Shown here piece by piece: positions 20,935 through 33,828 of a stretch of DNA of 64,000 nt. The notes under the pieces are model-generated. The model saw nothing but the letters and a program-made list of their open reading frames with translations. It did not search any database and was not told where the DNA came from. Both the position numbers and the translations under genes were made by a program. The number at the start of each line of letters is the position of its first letter. The stretch's first letter is position 1. The stretch lies in the NCBI RefSeq assembly GCF_038396675.1, contig NC_088921.1, positions 70,724,501-70,788,500 on the forward strand, written 5' to 3'. This DNA is from Hydra vulgaris. Its lineage: Eukaryota; Cnidaria; Hydrozoa; Anthoathecata; Hydridae.

Positions 20935-22283
20935 ACCCTAACCCTGAAAATGCTAAAGTTACTCCTATCTTTAAAGAGGGTGACAGATCAAATATTAGCT
21001 ATTAGAGGGTGACAGATCAATTATTAACTATCTTCCCATCTCTGTTCTTTCGGTATTTTCAAATATTTTAGAAAGAATAATGTCTAATAGAATATACAAA
21101 CATCTCAACAAAAATAACATACTACATAACAAACAATTCGGCTTTAAAAAGGGTAACTCAACAGAACATGCAATGATCTAGTTTGTGCATGAAATCTCGA
21201 AATCTTTTGAAAAAACACAGTACTTGTTAGATATCATGTACGCAGATGATACCAATCTATTCCTCTCAAGCAGAAATACAAAATTGACAAAATAAGACAA
21301 AATTGAAATAAAAAATGATTCCGTTGCAAAATTCTTAGGCGTTTATCTCGATGAAAACATCCTGGAATCAACACATTAATTAAGTATCTACTAAAATTTC
21401 AAAAAACATTGAGATTCTATATAAAGCTCGTTAGTACCTTAATAAAACTTGTTTAAGCCAACTTTATTAGTCTTTTATCTAAAGTTACATAAATTATGCT
21501 AACACAGCTTGGTGGAGTAGTGTAAAAAGTTAAAACTTCTTTATCGTCTTCAAAAATATGCGATCCGCATAATTAACTATGATGTTTGTTTTTCACATAC
21601 AAAACCTATTTTTACTGAAATGAGATTATTAAATTAATTTGAACTCAATGTATTTAAGGTTTTATGTTATGTAAACTTATGGAGAAATAATTTATCCTCT
21701 ACCGCTTTTAATGATATTTTCAAACTCAAACCTAACAACAAATACGATATGAGAAACATAAATTTTTTAAATGAGCCGTTTTGTCACACAAAATTTAATC
21801 AATTTTTTATAGTTTATCGTTGACCCCACCTATGGAATAATATTGTTCTGCGGAATTTCGATCAACCAACCTCTTTTAATCATTTCAAGCTCAATCTAAA
21901 ACAATTTGTTTTTTCACTTGATAATATATTCAGACACTTTAAAATTGTTATTTAATTTGGATTTTATTACTTTTTAAAATTAATTTCTACTTTATTTTAT
22001 TGAATGTTAAACTTGACTTTATTTTGCTTGCTTGTATAAGGTTCTGACGACAAGATCTCGTAATCTTCATTCAGATCCTAGCTTATGTTTAATTGTTAGC
22101 AGTTGTATATGTCCACATCTATACATTTGTAAGTGTATATAGGCTTATATTTATATATGTAGGTGTTTTTCTTATTTTAATTATGCTGATATTGGAATTT
22201 TTTTAATTGTAACACCATATATACGGCATAAAATTGTACTGTGACATTTTAATGTAAACACAAAATTTAAAAAAAAAAAAAAT
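20935..22283 (+). mobile_element. LINE family B, decayed RT plus 3' end (B3)
   Basis: RT blocks are readable in order: PENAKVTPIFKEGDRSN (20945), NYLPISVLSVFSNILER (~21025), HNKQFGFKKGNSTEHAM (~21123), a deletion, MYADDTNLFLSS (~21238; polymerase motif C), AKFLGVYLDEN (~21327) and LNVFKVLCYVN-like C-terminal sequence (~21645). A 29-bp direct duplication (GAGGGTGACAGATCAA at 20976 and 21005) disrupts the start. The element ends in an A run at 22267-22283. Stops and frameshifts abound. Confidence 0.75.
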
Positions 22284-22849
22284 GTAGTTCAACTTTTTAA
22301 TTATTTTAATATTCTCTGAACCCCCTTCCGCCTAAAAAAAAAAAAAAAATTTAAAAACATCTAAAAATAACTCTTAAATTAAATTTAATGTAAAGTGCGA
22401 CACACAAATGAACATGGATATTTTTGTAAAAAATTTTGCATAAATTCTTCTAATTTTGCTTGATATGTTTTCAACAGAGAAAGTTTTATGTAGGGTCAGG
22501 CGAAGGAAAATATATAAAATTAAATTGGTGTATTGTGAAATGAGTGAATTAGTCACGGAGCAAATCCGTCACTTAGGCTTTAAAATAATAAAAACTAAAA
22601 TATCTATTTACAATGTTTTTTCAAAACTTTTTTTCAACTGATATTTGAAGAATATTATTAAATAAATGTATTATATATTTTCCTTCGATTATTTTCTAAA
22701 TACTGCGAGTAAACATTGAAGTTAAAAAAATATTTTTCTGCTTAAATGCCTATTGTCGAAAAATAATCAACTTACGCAATGTTTTGACCGCAACATATAT
22801 TTTCTCTGATTGATCGATGTCAGTATTTTTAAAAAAATAATTTAAATTA
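22284..22849. other. AT-rich spacer before the pogo element
   Basis: No gene recognised; contains two A-rich runs. Confidence 0.4.
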
Positions 22850-25060
22850 CAGTCGACTCTCGATATCTCGAATACTTGATATCTCGAACTTTTGAGTATC
22901 TCGAACTTTTTTAGCGGTCCCATGGACATAACGTACTAGTTTAGGCTAAAATCCTCTCGATATCTCGAACCTTATTATCTCGAACTTTTTGGTATCTCGA
23001 ACAATATTTTCGGTCCACAGGGCAATTTTCTCTCGTTATCTCGAACTTTTCAACATTTTTTTTTTCAATAATGTTTTAATAAAATTTAATTTTTTTAAAT
23101 TCTAATTTTCGAAAAAAAAAATTTTTTAATTCGATTTTTAAATTCGATTTTTTTTAAGAATCGAATTTCTGAAAAGTTTTCCTTTAATATATAATTTATT
23201 CTTTTTGTCAAACGCAGCAACGTGCCGCTTGTTAAACGAAAACTCACGAACAAATCTATAATAGAAAAATGCAAGGCATTAAAAGACCTAGAGACTGGGA
23301 TGTCTAACAAAGAGGTTGCCAAAAAGTATGGAGTCCCAAAGAACACATTATCAACCTGGATTAAAAATAAAACCAAGTTATTAACCTCACTGGAAAAAAA
23401 TGGCACAAAATCTAAACGGAAGAAACTTCGTAGTGGTAATTTCAAAAATGTAGACAAGGCCATATACACGTGGTTCGTTGCAAAAAGAAGTCAACAAGTA
23501 CCAATTGATGGTACCATACCATAAAAAAAGAAAAGGCACAAAAATTCGCAGAAGCATTAGGAGAGTTGGATTTTAAAGCATCTGATTGTTGGTTTCATAA
23601 TTGGAAAAAAAGGTCAGTTAAATTTTGTCAAATCTTGTTCAATTTTAATATAAACAAATAACATGTATCTGTTTATATTTAATTTATTTAGTTTTTTAAA
23701 CGTGTAATTAAAATTCAATTATTCTGTTCCTATTTTTAGGAACGGCATCAGCTTTAAAATAATCTCAGGCGAAAGTGCCGCCGTGACGAATAATATGACT
23801 GCTTCGTGGAATGAAACTACAATTCCAACATTGCTTTTGAATTACAAGCTTGAAAACATTTTCAATGCCGATGAGTTTGGACTATTTTACCAGTGCCTAC
23901 CAAACAAAACATACCATTTATCACGAGAAAAATGTTTTGGGGAAAAAAATAGTAAAGTCAGACTAACAGGCATAGCAGCAGGGAGTGCAACGGGAGAAAA
24001 ATTACCTATGTTTGTTATTGGAAAATCTAAAAACCCACGGTGTTTTAAGCACAATAAACAACTTCCTTGCACATATAAAAATCAGCTAAAAAGTTGGATG
24101 ACCGGAGACCTTTTTACAGAATGGGTAATGAAACTTGACTCATTTTTTCGTGCTCAAGACAGGAAAGTAGCACTCCTGGTAAATAAATGTTCTGCCCACC
24201 CACACATTGAAGGGCTAAGCAACATCAACCTAATATTTTTCCCCCCTAACACCACATCTGTCCTTCAACCCATGGATCAAGGCGTAATACGAAGTCTTAA
24301 AGCTCATTATCGTCACAAAATTGTGCGTTTGTGTATCAAGGCTGTCGATAATAACGAACCCATGCCAAAAATTTCTATACTTCAAGCAATGAAAGATCTT
24401 ATTTCTTCGTGGAATGCTGTGTCGAAGGAGACTGTCATCAACTGCTTTAAAAAAGCTGGTATCAGCAAAACAAACAAGAGTATTGAAGAAGCTGATGATG
24501 ATCATTCTTTTAAATTTTTGACAGAAGAACTTAACCGTTTGCGAGAGTTAGATCCTCGTGCCGTCCAAGAAGATCTCTCAGCGGAATCTTACATTGGTTT
24601 AGATTGCGATGTAGTAACCACCGGTTCACTTGCTACTGATGCTGAAATCATTGCTCAGATTTTAGACCCTAATTTTGAAAACGACGATAATGAAGTTGAA
24701 GATAGCGTTGACGAAGCTATTGACGTCGAAGCCCCGCCACGCCCATCTGATATTCAATTAGAAATTGCTTTTGAAACAATTCAAAATGCTTCGCTATACA
24801 GCTCAAAATACGGAAATGAAATACAATCCCTAGCACTAAAACTTGAGGATTTAATGAAGATGGAAAAGATGGATAATTTAAAGGAATATCAGATAACAGA
24901 TTTTTTCCAAAAGTTGTAGTTTTTGTTGTTAATGATTTTTGTCAGAAAAATAACTTGTTTTAATGAAAGTCGGGCAATTTTATTTATTTTCAACCCTTTT
25001 CTTGATATCTCGAACTTTTTTTTCGGTCCCCTTAGTGTTCGAGATATCGAGAGTCGACTG
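22850..25060 (+). mobile_element. Complete pogo/Tigger DNA transposon
   Basis: The terminal inverted repeats start CAGTCGACTCTCGATATCTC on both ends and are identical for about 23 bp. The element is flanked by TA at 22848-22849 and 25061-25062, the target site of the Tc1/mariner superfamily. Seven copies of the box (G/T)ATCTCGAA lie in the left 200 bp and at least one direct copy lies near the right end. These are probable transposase binding sites. The whole is 2211 bp. Confidence 0.93.
23222..24919 (+). pseudogene. Pogo/Tigger (TIGD-like) transposase, two exons, inactivated
   Basis: Exon 1 (23222-23612) encodes an N-terminal CENP-B/Psq-type helix-turn-helix: IIEKCKALKDLETG, SNKEVAKKYGVPKNTLSTW. 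It also holds part of the second DNA-binding domain (KFAEALGELDFKASDCWF). The first codon is GTG where ATG is expected, so the start is probably mutated. A frameshift in the A run at 23523-23529 brings an early TAA at 23522. An intron at 23613-23739 (GTCAGT...TTTTTAG) rejoins the frame as KKR-NGISFKI. Exon 2 carries the DDE domain: NADEFGLFY, then LLVNKCSAH where LLVDNCSAH is expected, and QPMDQGVI. The middle catalytic Asp is therefore Asn. An acidic linker and FFQKL tail end the protein. Confidence 0.9.
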
Positions 25061-25601
25061 TACTATGTTTTTTATTTATAGCTTTCTATTCACTCACTGA
25101 CGAGTCCGCATTTTTTTTTTTTTTTTTGTGGAGGCCAAAACTTCACAGCGCTTTTTGAAGCAGTTCTTTTGATCGTACAGCCCTGAAATTTTACAAATAA
25201 TCTTTTGCCGACTAACATTAGCTATATTTGTTACATTTGATTCAATAAGTCTTTTAGATTTAGTAAAATGAATTAATTTGTTTTTTAAGAGAGCAATAAA
25301 TTTGTAATGGCGAGTTAGCGTAACGGTCTTCAGAAATTCAAAATAAATTTTTATTGAATATTAATCATAATCAGTAAGTGTAATAATTCAATTTTATCAA
25401 GACTAAAAAGTAGAAAATAAAATAAATAAAAAAACTTTTTAAAAATAGCTTTTTATTCAATCGACTAAAAAGTAGAAATAACTTTTTTCTGTTTCTGGTA
25501 CTCGTAATAATATTAATAATCACTTTTGTAAAGCCAATACTGGAAGACATTGAAGGCAATTCATATACGTATGTAACCAAACAAACTCATCGAAGTAAAG
25601 G

Positions 25602-25691
25602 AATAGAAAGTTTGGCGCCTTTACCTTTATGTACATTTAAAACGAATTTGATTTTGAAAGCATCTGACTTAAAGGCGCCAAACTTTCTATT
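25602..25691. repeat. 22-bp perfect inverted repeat with 46-nt spacer
   Basis: AATAGAAAGTTTGGCGCCTT(TA) at 25602-25623 pairs perfectly with 25670-25691. Pairing does not extend further in or out. It could be the ends of a tiny MITE or an RNA hairpin; nothing else supports either. Confidence 0.8.
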
Positions 25692-26050
25692 ATGCAAAGA
25701 ACATATAAAAGTCTTGTAAATTTTTAAATAGTGATTGTAGTGATATAATTTTTAGTTATTGCTTTAACGTTCTATTTTGTGCGATAGCGCGGTTATACTG
25801 CTTTCATTTATGCCAAAATCATTATTTGAATTTAGAAAACTAAAACTGTCTTTCAGCAAATCTCTCTTGTTGTTATCAGTAGGCTACTTCAGTAATTCTA
25901 TTTGTAGCTATCGACAGGCTATTAGTAGCTCTATCTTCATCACTTTGACGTTTTCTATTCTAGATTAAGGAATCGCTACTATTACCTCAAAAATAATGTT
26001 TTATATCAAAGTTTTTCTTCTCCTAGGTAAGTTTCTTTTACCACTTGTAA
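25692..26050. other. AT-rich spacer
   Basis: No gene recognised between the inverted repeat and the TA tract. Confidence 0.4.
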
Positions 26051-26054
26051 GGAA

Positions 26055-27277
<1,223 letters not shown>

Positions 27278-28420
27278 TTGGGTTGTCCGATAAATTCTTG
27301 TCCTTGTTTTATATTAAAAAAATCGCAATTGAAAAGAAATTTTTTAGTATAATGTTATGCGTTATTCGAAAAAAAAATTTTCTGTTTTACAAGATGGTTT
27401 TTTTTTTTTTTTGGTATTTATTTTTTTAATTTTTTTGAGCATTTAAATGGAGTGTAGAGTCAACAAAAATGAACTTTTTGACACCAATTTCTTTTTGAGT
27501 TTAAACGAGGTGCCAAAGCCACGAAAGCAGCTAGAGAGATTTGTATCGTATGCGGAGAGATTGCCGTAGATAAAAGAACTGCTCGATATTGGTTTGCGAA
27601 GTGGTAATTTTGAGCTCAAGGACGCATCTCGTTTGGGGCGACTAACTCAGTTTGATGAGGAGCGTTTTAATTGACTTTTGCAAAATGATGCAAGTTAAAC
27701 AACCAGAGAAATGGCAGAGCGTATAGGATCCACTAAATTGATAGTAGCAGAACAACTCCCCTCAATGGGAAAGTTTCAATAACTCAGAGCTTGGATTCCA
27801 CACGTATTGAGAAAAAACAATAAAAGCCAACAATCCGCCATTACTGTCAGTTTGCTTGCTCGTTATCACTTAACTCATGGGCATAAGAAAAGATTTCTCT
27901 ATCGCACCGTCACTGGTGATAAAATATGATGCTTATATTACAACATGAAACAGCGCAAAGAATGGTTAAACTTGAAAAATCAAGTGACCCTGCAAGCGAA
28001 GCAAGATATTCATCCACGGAAGCTAATGTCTTGTGTATGGTGGGATTGGAAAGGCATTATCTACTGGGAGTTGCTTGATCGCAACCAAGCAGTCAATGCA
28101 GAACTTTATGTGCAATAGATGATATGATTAAACAACGCCATCCAGCAAAAATGATCTGATAGACAATATGGCGTTCTTCTACAACACGACAATGCCCGCC
28201 CCCATAATGTTATTATGACCAAGAAGTCTATTCCACCTCTTGGTTGGAAAGTGCTGCCACATCCTCCATACTCTCCATGACTTAGCACCATCAGATTTTT
28301 GCCTCTTCCGATCTCTTTTAAACGCTTTACACGTGTTTCGTTCAATAATGACGTTGAATTACGAGCGTGGTTAGACGAATTTTTTGAATCGATTCGGACG
28401 AGTTCTACGATTCTTAAATA
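27278..28420 (+). pseudogene. Mariner-family transposase remnant, 3' end lost
   Basis: The element starts TTGGGTTGTCCG after TA, a classic mariner terminal repeat. The transposase frame from ATG 27447 is full of stops and shifts, but blocks are clear: TTREMAERIG (~27700), GHKKRFLYRTVTGDK (~27872; first catalytic Asp in TGDK), SCVWWDWKGIIYWELLD (~28030), LLQHDNARPHNV (~28173; second Asp) and PHPPYSP (~28255), followed by VELRAWLDEFFES (~28354). Family C-terminal residues and the right terminal repeat are missing because a TA tract starts at 28424. Mariner uses a DD34D triad; the third Asp region is disrupted by a stop. Confidence 0.85.
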
Positions 28421-28423
28421 TAC

Positions 28424-28496
<73 letters not shown>
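28424..28496. repeat. (TA)n microsatellite
   Basis: A pure TA tract that abuts and truncates the mariner copy. Confidence 0.95.
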
Positions 28497-28499
<3 letters not shown>

Positions 28500-28502
<3 letters not shown>

Positions 28503-29127
28503 TCATGTACTTGTCTGTTTGTGTATGAAAGTACATGCATATTTGCTTTTATACGCAAATAAAAACATAAATGTTATACAGATACGCATGTATTTAAATG
28601 CTCAAATGAATGCTAAATATTTATCATACATATATGCTCGTAACAATACCTGTATGAAAGGTAAAATACATTGTAACCAACAATATTTTTAATGTCGTTA
28701 GTTATATATATTTGTGGTTGCTTATATTTATAACTTTATAATTTCAAAATGTACTAAAAATTTTCATTTCCCCAGTAGGTAGGCAATAATTAAATCCAAT
28801 CACATTGCTTTTAGTTTTATTAATCAATATTTCAATTGTTTACGTCTCTTTATTGAATTCAGAATTACTCATGCTATGTCTAACATAATAATGTAAATTT
28901 TCTTTTACATAAACGAATAAACCACAGCCGCGTTATTTATTTTCCGCCCTAATGAAATCAAATTATAGCCTGGTATTGTGAAATTATTATCTAAATTTAA
29001 TTAATCAGAACTGCACCAACTTTCATTTAGGCATATTACACTAAAATATTTTTACCTCAGGCAACTGACTGTTAGTGTTTTCTGCATACACAATTTTCAA
29101 GATAATAGTTTCAAAATTTTTTGTACC
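28500..29127. other. AT-rich spacer
   Basis: No gene or element recognised. Confidence 0.4.
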
Positions 29128-29350
29128 ATGAAAAGATTGGTGCAAAGGGATCTGATGAAGTTTGCTTCTTTTTACTAAAATATATAGAATCTTCCGACAA
29201 TGATGTAGAACAGTTGCATGTGTTTTCTGATGGGTGCGGGGTCAAAACAAAAACCAGATTTTTGTTAGGCTATGTTCTGCACTAGTATCACTAAACAAGG
29301 TTAAATTAGTTTAAAATTTATAGAACAGTAGTTCATGTTCTAAAGGACAC
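29128..29350 (+). pseudogene. Fragment of an FSDGC-motif protein
   Basis: The plus strand reads KGSDEVCFFLLKYIES (29137) and HVFSDGCGVKTKTRFLLGY (~29218) before stops. The block resembles FSDGCGGQNKNR-type proteins of unknown function that are repeated in animal genomes (I believe Pfam DUF7869; not checked). The FSDGC motif recalls the pseudogene at 6989-9304. Confidence 0.45.
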
Positions 29351-29379
29351 GCTGATCCATATCACATAATACATGTTCA

Positions 29380-29398
29380 TATGTACATATATATACAT

Positions 29399-29495
<97 letters not shown>

Positions 29496-29536
29496 TAATC
29501 ACATAATACATGTGCATATATATATATATATGTATA
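29380..29536. repeat. (TA)n microsatellite
   Basis: A TA tract with CATA and TGTA interruptions, the insertion site of the next element. Confidence 0.95.
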
Positions 29537-29538
29537 TA

Positions 29539-30887
29539 CCTTAAAATCGCCTAAGTTCGGTCACTAAAGCTTTGCACATTTATTTATAACGCATAAATTA
29601 AAAGGTTTTCATTTTTTTCCTAAAAAGTACAGAAAATTATATTGATAATTGATATTGGAAAAATAAAAAAATAAAAGAATTAAAACTAGTACTCAATATA
29701 TAACTTAAAATGAAAATATCTACTATGACCGAACTTTCAATACCATCTCATAAGTTCGGCCGCTATATAAATACTAATAACGTATCACAAACTTTACGTC
29801 ATAAATAATGAAAACTAATTTTTAAATGTTGTTTTATTGTAAAATTATGATATAAATTCAAGTAATACCAGTAACTAAGGAGGGGGTCGCCCCGGGCTTA
29901 AAAAAAAAGTATTTTTGGGGCACCAAAGAAAACAAGAAGGAACACATAAAAAAAGGCCTTTGAAATATAAGAAGTAGTATTTTTAATTTTTATTATAATT
30001 AGTCAACTATTTTATTACTTTGGCTATTATCACATTTGCTACGCCACTGGTTAATAAAATTAAAATTATATTTTTCAATTAATTTAAGGAGGTTTCAATT
30101 AACAAAAAAACACTACTTTGCTTTAAATGAGCTTTGTCTGTTTATTGGCAATTCTTGCACGTATTGTTGACCATAGTAGAACAGCAAGATTTACAGAACC
30201 AATTGTCGCAGGATTCGCAGGACATCCATGTCGTTGAGCTACAATTTTGTCTCCGAAAAAAATATCACAAGATATTTTTTAAAAATCAAAGACCCGTTAC
30301 TTAATTTTAAAATTTTGAACAATTTTTTTATTCAAATAAAATACTATGGTGTGTATCTATTCAAAAATGTCAAAATTTACTAATTTGCAGATAAAGTTAC
30401 CGGTATAGTTTACATTTGCAACATTTCACAATATTACAATTTACAATCAACATTTAACAATATTACTGCTAATTGTCTCCTTCGTTGTTTATCCGTGAAT
30501 GACCGAAGTTAGAATATTTGAAAATTTCACTAATTTTTATAAAAAAAGTAATTAGTTTTCAAAAATTAATAATTTTGTTTTTTTGTAAATATGATTAATT
30601 TGGTGATTTTTAATAAGACTAAGATTAAATATGATCATTTATTTTAATAATTTGCTTATTTTTGATTTTAATAGTATGCATTATTTTAACGTGTTGTTCT
30701 GCTAAAGAATTATTTTAGCAGGTTGCATTTAAACATTATTTTTTTTTTATAGATTTATATTTACAAACTAATTAAAAATATTATTTGAGAAAAAAAAGTT
30801 TGTAAAATTTGAGTTTTGCATGCTTTTTTTATATATTTTTTCTTAAATGACCTAAATTACATGGTGACCGAACTTAGGCGATTTTAC

Positions 30888-30889
<2 letters not shown>
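29539..30889. mobile_element. Non-autonomous Tc1/mariner-type element with 27-bp terminal repeats
   Basis: The left end CCTTAAAATCGCCTAAGTTC and right end (minus strand) CCGTAAAATCGCCTAAGTTC continue as GGTCAC, with one mismatch in the first 25 bp. TA lies on both sides (29537-29538, 30890-30891). Further copies of the GACCGAA/AAGTTCGG core occur inside, near 29726, 29752 and 30499. There is no transposase frame. It was inserted into a TA microsatellite. Confidence 0.88.
29869..30049. mobile_element. Possible nested hAT-like MITE
   Basis: CAGTAACTAAGGAGGGGG at the left and GCTACGCCACTG at the right resemble hAT ends of the CAGTGGCGTAGC type. The flanks do not give a clean 8-bp duplication, so the call is weak. 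Confidence 0.3.

Positions 30890-30890
<1 letters not shown>

Positions 30891-30948
<58 letters not shown>
30891..30948. repeat. (TA)n microsatellite
   Basis: TA tract between the Tc1-type element and the Penelope-like element. Confidence 0.95.
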
Positions 30949-30950
<2 letters not shown>

Positions 30951-30951
<1 letters not shown>

Positions 30952-31143
30952 ATCTTTGAAAGTCATTTTCTTGTTATACGTTAAAATATGGGTAGAATTC
31001 AATAAATGTAATATCGAAATATCGAAATAATTATATATTATTAAAAAGTATATATATATTTTAAAAAAAAGTTTATACGCAGCCGTATTTATTGAATTCT
31101 ACCCATATTTTAACGTATAACAAGAAAATGACTTTCAAAGATT
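30951..31143. repeat. Palindromic 5' end of the Penelope-like element
   Basis: Arms of 56 bp, 30951-31006 and 31088-31143, are perfect reverse complements, separated by 81 bp of pseudo-LTR sequence. Confidence 0.9.
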
Positions 31144-31170
31144 ATAATACTACTTTTTACGGCAAGAAGA

Positions 31171-31202
31171 TTTTTGGTATCTTCGTAAGGTGATACCAAA
31201 AA
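31171..31202 (+). repeat. Hairpin just before the Penelope coding region
   Basis: TTTTTGGTATC (31171-31181) and GATACCAAAAA (31192-31202) form a perfect 11-bp stem with a 10-nt loop, ending 11 nt before the readable coding frame. Confidence 0.75.
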
Positions 31203-31212
31203 GTTACAAGAT

Positions 31213-33609
31213 TTGAAGATACGAAATGCGAACTCAAAAAATCAACTCGTTTTTCTTCAAAAATGCTTATCTAATAATATAACACCAAAATTGTTTAAAA
31301 TAAAAACTCCAATCCATACTAAAAAAGCAAAAAACATAATGAAGGAATTCAGTAAAAAACTACTAATTCATGCTCGTAACGAAGCCAAACACAGATTATA
31401 TTCAAGTAAGAAATTAATTAATGAATTAAATGTATTTCTTCAGACAAAAGTAAGATTACACGATTATGAGTTAACTAATAGTATAACCAACAAATCAAAA
31501 AAATTACCATTATATTAAGAAAAAAACGGAAATTAAAGAAAAATATAATAAATTACAAATTACACCGATTATAAAAAATACTTTTGATCCTCCCAATCAA
31601 GTTATTAAACCTGCTATACTCAATTTAATTAATGTTACTCTGGATAAATCAACAACTGAGCTACTCAATTTAGGTCCAAGTTTTGTACCACTGCAGAAAA
31701 AAATTCCTTATATGGATATTATAACTAATATCGAAACTTGCGTTTTACAACTTGAAAAACTTAAAAAACCAACACAGGCAGAAACTCTACGACAAAACTG
31801 TTCACAAATTTTAACAAATTCACTAAAATTAAAATTAAAAGATAATATAACTAAGCAACAACGTCTTTCCATAAACAAATTAAAAAACAATTCTAATATT
31901 AAGATATACCCTTTCGATAAAGGCACAGGTTTCGCATTATTAAACCAAAATGATGCATCTCTCAAATTAGAAGAACAAATAAAAAATAGCAAAATTATTG
32001 ATTATGATCCAACACCCACATTGACTACTAAATTTCAAAGATAATTGTGCAAATTAAGAAAAGAAGGTAAGCTAGACACAAATACATACTTTAAAATGTA
32101 TCCATCAGATTGTAACCCACCAAGGATTTACGGAATGATTAAAGCTCACAAACCAGAAAAAGGTTACCCAATGCGCCCCGTTGTATCAACAATTAACACA
32201 CCACCTTATGGAACATCTGATTATCTTTATTCATCTGATTAAAATTATTCAACCGACTCTGAACAAAAATAAAAGTAGACTTATGAATTCTAATAGTTTT
32301 GTAAATGAAGCTAAGCAATGGATAATAGATCCTAACGAAGTTCAAGTTTCATTTGATATAGTCAATTTATATCCAATTTATACCCATTGACAAAGCAATT
32401 CCGGTTATTATTGATATATTGAACGCTGACATTGATGACTTAAAAACTCGAACTAAACTTACTCTTGCAGACATTCACCAATTAATTGAACTTTCATTAA
32501 GTATATGCTATTTTTTATATGAAAACAATATCCGAGTAATACCTAATTCAGGTCCTATAGATTTATCTTTAATGGTTGTTATGGTGGAAGCGTTTTTACA
32601 AAATATAGAAAGAAAGGCCCTTAACATAGCAATTGTTTATACATCCGAACCAAAAACTTACAAGAGATATGTAGATGATTGTCACGCTCGCTTCGCTTCA
32701 ATAAAACAACAACAAATGTTCCTGAACATCCTTAATGAACAACATCCTGCCATAAAATACACAGTGGAACTTGAAAACAACCTAAAACAACTCAATTTCC
32801 TAGATATTAATATTACAAACACAGGCTCTGAAGTTTATGAAATTCAAATACATTAAAAAGAAGCTATTACAAATGTTCAACTTAAACCTAACTCGAACAT
32901 TAATTCTAACATTATTATTGGCGTTTTCAAAGGATTTTTATGTCGTGTAAAAAGAATTTGCTCTCAAAAACACCTTCAAAAATAAATTGATTTTCTAATA
33001 GACATATTTGTTGAAAATGGCCACGACAAGAACATTCTAAATAATATTACTATAGACTATTTAAAAAACGGTTCAAAAAACACCCCGTGTCAACCATTGG
33101 ATACCCAACCCTTTATAAAACTACCTTGGATACCAATTGTTGGTCCAAATCTTCGTAAAGAATTTCGAAAACAAAACATAAAGGTTATTTTCACATAAAC
33201 TTCCAATTTGAAAAATGTATTTTGCAACAATAAAACTAAAATACCATTAAACAAAAACCCTGGCGTATACCAGCTAAAATGTTCATGCAGTTCGATATAC
33301 ATTGGTGAAACTAAAAAGAAGGTGATCTCGAGATGTATTGAACACCAGAAAAACAGCTTAAAAGAAAAATGGTCCAGTTTGGGTGCAACTGAACATTCCA
33401 AAACATGCCATGGTAAGTTTGATTGGTTGCACCCCAAAACATTATCTGTAGCCCCAGAATATCGAACTCGGAAAATCAGAGAGTCACTCGAAATAAGCAA
33501 AGCTAGGGTTCGACAAGAGTTGAGAAATGGTGATGTGGTTCTCAATCGGGTTGACGGTGATAACGTGACAACTAAAACCTGGGGGCCATTTTTTAATAAA
33601 ATCTGCTGA
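31213..33609 (+). pseudogene. Penelope-like RT / GIY-YIG endonuclease, frameshifted
   Basis: The coding region is spread over frames 1, 2, 2, 1 and 1 with stops between. The N-terminal part (31213-31518, 31712-32044) has IYPFDKGTGFALLN, the usual entry to the RT. The RT follows: PPRIYGMIKAHKP (~32117), RPVVSTINTPPYG (~32174), VSFDIVNLYP (~32345; motif A) and YKRYVDDCHARF (~32659; motif C YVDD at 32668-32679), then LNFLDINI. Motif B is degraded (GPIDLSLMVVMVEAFLQNIE). The GIY-YIG domain reads GVYQLKCSCSSIYIGETKK (~33259) and ends with the WGPFFNKIC tail at 33609. No ATG start survives; the first readable codon is TTG. All signature domains are present, so the copy was recently full length. Confidence 0.9.
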
Positions 33610-33713
33610 CGTCAGTTATTTAAGAAAATTTTTTGTATTATATTTTGGCATTTTAGTTTTAACGGTTTGTTTTTACTATAACGATTTCTTTGTAATTATT
33701 TTATTTATTATAC

Positions 33714-33765
33714 CTGATGACGCTGATCACGATAGATCAGCGAAATATCGAAATAATTTTATATT
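33714..33765 (+). ncRNA. Hammerhead-ribozyme-like motif of the Penelope pseudo-LTR
   Basis: CTGATGA (33714-33720) is followed by an 8-bp stem, CGCTGATC (33721-33728) with GATCAGCG (33735-33742), loop ACGATA, then GAAA (33742-33745). This is the order of the hammerhead core (CUGAUGA, stem II, GAAA). TATCGAAATA after it can form a short stem III, but the expected U before the cleavage site is not clear and stem I is weak. Penelope-like elements are known to carry hammerhead motifs in their terminal repeats. Activity is doubtful. Confidence 0.5.
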
Positions 33766-33828
33766 ATTAAAAAGTATATATATATTTAAAAAAAATGTTT
33801 ATATGAAGCCGTATTTATTGAATTCTAC

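Noticed and set aside
25097..25109. CTGACGAGTCCGC as a hammerhead ribozyme core
   Set aside because: The first half fits CUGANGA plus stem II, but no complementary strand followed by GAAA occurs downstream.
25305..25345. tRNA-like GGCGAGTTAGCGTAACGG
   Set aside because: Only a weak A box is visible, with no B box or foldable cloverleaf.
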